Shown piece by piece: positions 60,053 through 64,000 of a DNA stretch of 64,000 nt. Source of the DNA: Microbacterium sp. H83 (GTDB lineage Bacteria > Actinomycetota > Actinomycetes > Actinomycetales > Microbacteriaceae). The first letter of the stretch is position 1, and each line of letters opens with the position of its first letter. The notes beneath the pieces were generated by a model. The model had not been told where the DNA came from. It ran no database searches and saw nothing but the letters and a program-made list of their open reading frames with translations. A program made the translations under genes and the position numbers. The stretch spans positions 124,001-188,000 of the forward strand of contig NZ_LWCU01000012.1 in the NCBI RefSeq assembly GCF_001650405.1, given 5' to 3'.

Positions 60053-61137
60053 TCCCCCACCTCCTGGTACGCGGCGAACAGGAGGGATTCGTCGGGCGCC
60101 TGGAGCACCGTCGGCTTGGCGATGTCGTCGAGCAGGATGAAGCGCAGCATCCCGCCGCGGCTCTTCTTGTCGCGCTGCATCGTCGCGAGCAGCTGCGGCC
60201 AGGCGCCCGCTCGGTACGACGTCGGGAGCCCGAGGGACTCGAGGACGGTGCGGTGGCGCTCCGCGGCGGCGTCGGACAGCCGACCGGCGAGGCGCGACAG
60301 CTCGGCGGCGTACAGCATCCCGATCGAGACGGCGGCGCCGTGGCGCCAGCGGTAGCGCTCGGCGTGCTCGATGGCGTGGCCGAGCGTGTGGCCGTAGTTG
60401 AGGATCTTCCGCTGACCGGCCTCGCGGAAGTCCTCCGAGACGACCGTCGCCTTCATGTCGATGGCGAGCTCCACCGTGCGACGGAACTCGTCCGTCGTCG
60501 TGTCGACGGCGCGCGCCGGGTCCGCCTCGACGATGTCGAGGATCTCGGGCGCCCAGATGAACCCGGCCTTGACGACCTCCGCGAAGCCGGCGGTCGCCTC
60601 GTTGGGGCTGAGGCTGGCGAGCTCGTCGAGATCGCCGATGACGGCGCGCGGAGCCCAGAAGGCGCCGACGAGGTTCTTGCCCTCGGCGGTGTTGATCCCG
60701 GTCTTGCCGCCGACCGCCGCGTCGACGAGGCCGAGCACGGTGGTGGGGACCTGCACGACCTGGACTCCGCGCAGCCAGGTGGCCGCGACGAATCCGGCGA
60801 GGTCGGTGACCGCTCCGCCGCCGTAGCCCACCACGGCGTCCGTGCGCGTGAAGTCCGCCTGCCCCATGACCTGCCAGCAGAACGCGGCGACCTCGATGCG
60901 CTTGCCCTGCTCGGCATCCGGGACCTCGGCGAGCAGGACCTCGCGGGGACCGTTCGCGGTGTCGGCGAGGAGCCGGTCGCGAAGCTCCGCGGCCCGTGCC
61001 GCCAGTGTCGGCGGGTGGACCACGAGCACCTTGCGCACTCCCGGATCCAGCGCGGCGGACACCTCGTCGAGGATCCCGCGGCCGATGCGGATGTCGTACG
61101 GGGTGTCGCCCGTGACGCTGATGGTGGTGGTGCTCAT
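60049..61137 (-). CDS. aroB: 3-dehydroquinate synthase
   Basis: A 362-residue NAD- and zinc-dependent enzyme, second step of the shikimate pathway. NAD binding is in GGGAVTDLAGFVAATWLRG, followed by VPTTVLGLVDAAVGGKTGIN and the zinc ligands of the AEVVKAG and NYGHTLGHAIE motifs. ATG at 61137 overlaps the aroK stop. The first step (DAHP synthase) is not in the window. Confidence 0.97.
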   Translation of the reverse strand: MSTTTISVTGDTPYDIRIGRGILDEVSAALDPGVRKVLVVHPPTLAARAAELRDRLLADTANGPREVLLAEVPDAEQGKRIEVAAFCWQVMGQADFTRTDAVVGYGGGAVTDLAGFVAATWLRGVQVVQVPTTVLGLVDAAVGGKTGINTAEGKNLVGAFWAPRAVIGDLDELASLSPNEATAGFAEVVKAGFIWAPEILDIVEADPARAVDTTTDEFRRTVELAIDMKATVVSEDFREAGQRKILNYGHTLGHAIEHAERYRWRHGAAVSIGMLYAAELSRLAGRLSDAAAERHRTVLESLGLPTSYRAGAWPQLLATMQRDKKSRGGMLRFILLDDIAKPTVLQAPDESLLFAAYQEVGE

Positions 61138-61652
61138 CTCAGTTCTCTCCTCCATGACGCGATGTCCTCGGCGATGCGCTGCATGGGCCTCCGGGACGTG
61201 TCGAACGTCGCCGTGGCCACCTCGTCGTACCAGGCACGACGCTCCTCGAAGATGGCCGTCCACCGGCTCAGCGGATCCTCGCCCGCCAGCAGTGGACGTC
61301 CGGCCCCGGCGATGCGGTCGGCGACGGCTTCCGGAGTCACCGTGAGGAAGACCACCGGATGCCGCTGGAGCAGCGCCCGCGTGCCGGCGTCCGTCACCGC
61401 GCCGCCGCCCAGGGAGATCACGCCGTCCTCCGCGAGAGCCGCCGCGACGGCTGCCCGCTCCAGCTCCCGGAAGCGCGCCTCGCCGTGCGCGGCGAAGATC
61501 TCCGGGATCGGTCCGTGCTCGGCGACCACCCGCTTGTCCGTGTCGACGAAGGGCACGCCGAGCCGACGCGCCACCCGACGTCCGATGCTGGTCTTGCCCG
61601 CCGCCATCGGGCCGACGAGGACCAGCGTCAGCCGCTCAGCCTCGCTCGTCAT
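61134..61652 (-). CDS. aroK: Shikimate kinase
   Basis: A 172-residue kinase for the fifth step. The P-loop is GPMAAGKTS, the Mg/shikimate residues are in FVDTDKRVV and FRELER, and the shikimate loop is ISLGGGAV. The C-terminal lid has AGAGRPLL. It overlaps aroC by 17 nt. Confidence 0.95.
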   Translation of the reverse strand: MTSEAERLTLVLVGPMAAGKTSIGRRVARRLGVPFVDTDKRVVAEHGPIPEIFAAHGEARFRELERAAVAAALAEDGVISLGGGAVTDAGTRALLQRHPVVFLTVTPEAVADRIAGAGRPLLAGEDPLSRWTAIFEERRAWYDEVATATFDTSRRPMQRIAEDIASWRRELR

Positions 61653-62865
61653 GCGCGATGAGCGCCGCCTCGGACGCAGGGGTCGTCCGCAGCTCCTCGG
61701 GGATGCCGTCGAGGTAGCCCGCGAGGTTGCGGCGCGTCTCCCGGACGCTGTCGCCGCCGAACTTCTCGAGGACCGCGCGGGCCAGCTCGATCGCGACCAT
61801 GGCCTCGGCGACGACCCCGGCCGCGGGCACGGCGCAGACGTCGGAGCGCTGGTGATGGGCCGTGGCGTCCTCCCCCGTCGCGACGTCGATGGTCCGCAGC
61901 GCGTGCGGGACCGTCGCGATGGGCTTCATCCCGGCGCGGACGCGCAGAACGGTCCCGGTGGACATGCCGCCCTCGGTGCCGCCCGCCCGATCCGAGGCGC
62001 GGGAGATCCCGTCGGCGGTGGCGAACAGCTCGTCGTGCGCGGCCGAGCCGCGGCGGCGCGTGGTCTCGAAGCCGTCTCCGACCTCCACGCCCTTGATCGC
62101 CTGGATGCTCATCAGCGCCTGGGCGAGGCGCGCGTCCAGCCGTCGGTCCCAGTGCACGTGCGAGCCCAGTCCGGGCGGGAGCCCGTACGCGAGCACCTCC
62201 ACGATGCCGCCGAGGGTGTCGCCGTCCTTCTTCGCGTCGTCGACCTCCGCCACCATCCGGGCCGACGTGTCGGCGTCGAAGCACCGCAGCGGGTCGGCGT
62301 CCAGCGCATCGACGTCGTCCGGGGTGGGCAGCGCCGCTCCGTCCGGGACCCGCACCGGTCCGATCGAGAGGGTGTGGCTGACGAGACGGATGCCCAGCTC
62401 GCCGAGGAACGACCGCGCGACCGCGCCCAGCGCCACGCGCGCGGCGGTCTCCCTGGCGCTCGCGCGCTCGAGGATGGGACGCGCCTCGTCGAAGTCGTAC
62501 TTCTGCATGCCGACGAGGTCGGCGTGCCCAGGGCGCGGGCGGGTCAGCGGCGCCCCGCGGCCCCGAGACCTGTCGGTGAGCTCGACGGGCTCGGGGTTCA
62601 TGACCTCGATCCACTTCGGCCACTCGGTGTTGCCGATGCGCAGCGCGATGGGGCTGCCGAGGGTGCGCCCGTGGCGCACCCCGCCGGAGATGGTGAGCTC
62701 GTCCTGCTCGAACTTCATGCGCGAGCCGCGGCCGTAGCCGAGCTTGCGGCGCTCGAGATCGGCCTGGATCGCCTCGGACGACACCGGGACGCCCGAGGGC
62801 AGACCCTCCATGACGGCAATGAGTTCTGGGCCGTGCGATTCGCCGGCCGTGAGCACGCGGAGCAT
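61636..62865 (-). CDS. aroC: Chorismate synthase
   Basis: A 409-residue FMN-dependent enzyme, last step to chorismate. Signatures are [57 protein letters not shown] and [14 protein letters not shown]. It starts 47 nt after aroE, and its end overlaps aroK by 17 nt. Confidence 0.97.
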   Translation of the reverse strand: MLRVLTAGESHGPELIAVMEGLPSGVPVSSEAIQADLERRKLGYGRGSRMKFEQDELTISGGVRHGRTLGSPIALRIGNTEWPKWIEVMNPEPVELTDRSRGRGAPLTRPRPGHADLVGMQKYDFDEARPILERASARETAARVALGAVARSFLGELGIRLVSHTLSIGPVRVPDGAALPTPDDVDALDADPLRCFDADTSARMVAEVDDAKKDGDTLGGIVEVLAYGLPPGLGSHVHWDRRLDARLAQALMSIQAIKGVEVGDGFETTRRRGSAAHDELFATADGISRASDRAGGTEGGMSTGTVLRVRAGMKPIATVPHALRTIDVATGEDATAHHQRSDVCAVPAAGVVAEAMVAIELARAVLEKFGGDSVRETRRNLAGYLDGIPEELRTTPASEAALIAHDERG

Positions 62866-62912
62866 TGCTCCAGTCTCCCACGGGTTCCGACGACTCTCCG
62901 CCGCGTGTCGTC

Positions 62913-63731
62913 CTACGTCGTGAGGGCGCTGCGCATGGCCAGGACGATCGCCTGCTCGTCGGGAAGGGGCAGCAGCGGGTCGCCGTGCAGGAAGATGCGG
63001 ATCTGGCGCTTGGCCTGGTGGAGCAGCATGCCCAGACCCGAGATCGCACGATCGCTTCCCCAGACCGTCGCGAGCGCGGACGGCCAGGGCGCGTACGCCA
63101 CGTCGAAGAGCTCGCCCCCGACCGCGGCGAGCCGCGCCGAGGTGTCGGCATCGAGGGCGGCACCGCTCGGGAGCGTGGCCACCGTGAGGTCCACAGGGCT
63201 CGGATCGGCGGTGAGATCGTCGATGGAGGTGACGACGCCGAGTCGCTCCCCCAGCGCGGAGAGCGCGGCCGCCCGCTCCGGCCGCCGCGCACGCACATCG
63301 ACGCTCCGCGCTCCCATCTCCGCCACGGCGACGAGCGCCGACGCCGCGGTCGCCCCCGCACCGAGGATGCGCACGCGCCGCGCCTCGGCGATCCCCTGTT
63401 CCGCGAGTGCGTCGACGATGCCGCCGACGTCGGTGTTGAAGCCCGCAGGTCGCTCGCCGAGCAGCAGCGTGTTGACGGCCCCGGTGGATCTGGCATGCCC
63501 GTCGAGGGTCGCCGCCGCCCGGTGCGCCCGCTCTTTCAGCGGCATCGTCAGCGAGAGCCCGCGCCAGGTGTCGTCGAGCGCGGCGAGCTCGGCGGCGAAG
63601 GCCGGTTCGTCGACGCGGACCCGTGTGTACTCCCAGTCGAGGCCGAGCACGCCGTACGCCGCAGCATGCAGCTGCGGCGATCGGGAGTGCGCGATCGGGT
63701 CGCCCCAGACCGCGAGCCGGCGACGCGTCAT
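62913..63731 (-). CDS. aroE: Shikimate dehydrogenase
   Basis: A 272-residue enzyme, fourth step of the shikimate pathway. The substrate site is [18 protein letters not shown] with SLTMPLKE (catalytic Lys), and GFNTDVGG. The nucleotide fold is [15 protein letters not shown]. The ATG at 63731 overlaps the mltG stop (ATGA); the longer frame only shadows mltG. Confidence 0.93.
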   Translation of the reverse strand: MTRRRLAVWGDPIAHSRSPQLHAAAYGVLGLDWEYTRVRVDEPAFAAELAALDDTWRGLSLTMPLKERAHRAAATLDGHARSTGAVNTLLLGERPAGFNTDVGGIVDALAEQGIAEARRVRILGAGATAASALVAVAEMGARSVDVRARRPERAAALSALGERLGVVTSIDDLTADPSPVDLTVATLPSGAALDADTSARLAAVGGELFDVAYAPWPSALATVWGSDRAISGLGMLLHQAKRQIRIFLHGDPLLPLPDEQAIVLAMRSALTT

Positions 63732-64000
63732 CCCGCCGAGCAGCCGCCGTCGGGATTCTCCTTGCACCACTGATCCCACTTCTCGACGCCCTTCAGGTGC
63801 TCCTCGTACGTCTCGGAGAACTGCGTCTCGCCGGTGGCGAGGTTGACCGTGACGAAGTAGAGCCAGGGACCGTCCGCAGGGCTCATGGCCGCCTTGATCG
63901 CGGCGTCGCTCGGGCTCGCGATCGGGGTGACGGGCAGCCCCGTGTGGACGTAGGTGTTCCAGGGGTTGGGATCCTCGAGGGCCTCCGCCGAGCTCGAGAC
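63728..64000 (-). CDS. mltG: Endolytic murein transglycosylase MltG, C-terminal part
   Basis: The last 90 codons of an MltG/YceG protein run off the window edge. They read [20 protein letters not shown], then [14 protein letters not shown] and [14 protein letters not shown], which match the conserved end of the domain. The catalytic Glu and membrane anchor lie outside. MltG cuts nascent peptidoglycan strands. aroE follows with a four-base overlap. Confidence 0.88.
   Translation of the reverse strand, partial: VSSSAEALEDPNPWNTYVHTGLPVTPIASPSDAAIKAAMSPADGPWLYFVTVNLATGETQFSETYEEHLKGVEKWDQWCKENPDGGCSAG

Overview
The window is high-GC chromosomal DNA from an actinobacterium. The gene order points to the family Microbacteriaceae, most likely Microbacterium or a close relative. 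Supporting signs are the linked blocks pyrR-pyrB-pyrC-carA-carB-pyrF-gmk-rpoZ-metK-priA-fmt-rsmB-rpe, hisE/G/F/I, trpC/B/A-lgt-gltB/D-pyk and mltG-aroE/C/K/B/Q-efp-nusB. Other signs are the actinobacterial mIHF domain, a PdtaR-type ANTAR regulator, an ATPase-less PriA, many GTG starts and many TANNNT -10 boxes placed 6 nt before start codons. The genus is inferred from memory of gene order; no search was possible.

Positions 1-16,100 are mostly an accessory and transport region. It holds an ArsR repressor coupled to a CDF metal exporter under a perfect palindromic operator. Next come a decayed TatD/QatD-like hydrolase, an amino-acid permease, two MFS transporters, an arginase-fold protein, an SGNH esterase coupled to a SUMF1-like protein, an LLM-type flavin oxidoreductase and a DUF885 metallopeptidase-like protein. 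Then follow polA, a hotdog thioesterase, a GNAT acetyltransferase and pdtaR. Positions 16,200-19,900 hold tRNA-Leu(CAA), a Tudor-like small protein, a secreted lipase, two overlapping alpha/beta hydrolases and a small membrane protein.

Positions 19,889-50,900 are one long minus-strand run of core metabolism. Read in transcription order it covers pyrimidine synthesis, GMP kinase, RNA polymerase omega, S-adenosylmethionine synthesis, primosome and initiator-tRNA functions, the last steps of histidine synthesis, tryptophan synthesis, lipoprotein maturation, glutamate synthase and pyruvate kinase. Most neighbours overlap by 1-8 nt (ATGA, GTGA, TGATG), so translation is probably coupled across long stretches. 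Internal promoters can be seen before pyrR, the HGxxPAAW gene, lgt and pyk.

Positions 50,900-53,500 carry an orphan WXG100/type VII-secretion-like four-gene operon, preceded by a nine-G tract at its ribosome-binding site. Positions 53,500-58,500 carry a metallo-beta-lactamase/Rieske fusion and a SWIM-SNF2 helicase. The window closes with the shikimate operon (mltG end, aroE, aroC, aroK, aroB, aroQ), efp and nusB.

The most interesting items are the orphan WXG100 operon with its G9 tract, the mIHF-guanylate kinase fusion, the palindromic ArsR operator that covers both the -10 box and the start codon, the decayed QatD-like gene, and the recurrent compact promoters (leaderless starts, and stop codons embedded in downstream -10 boxes).
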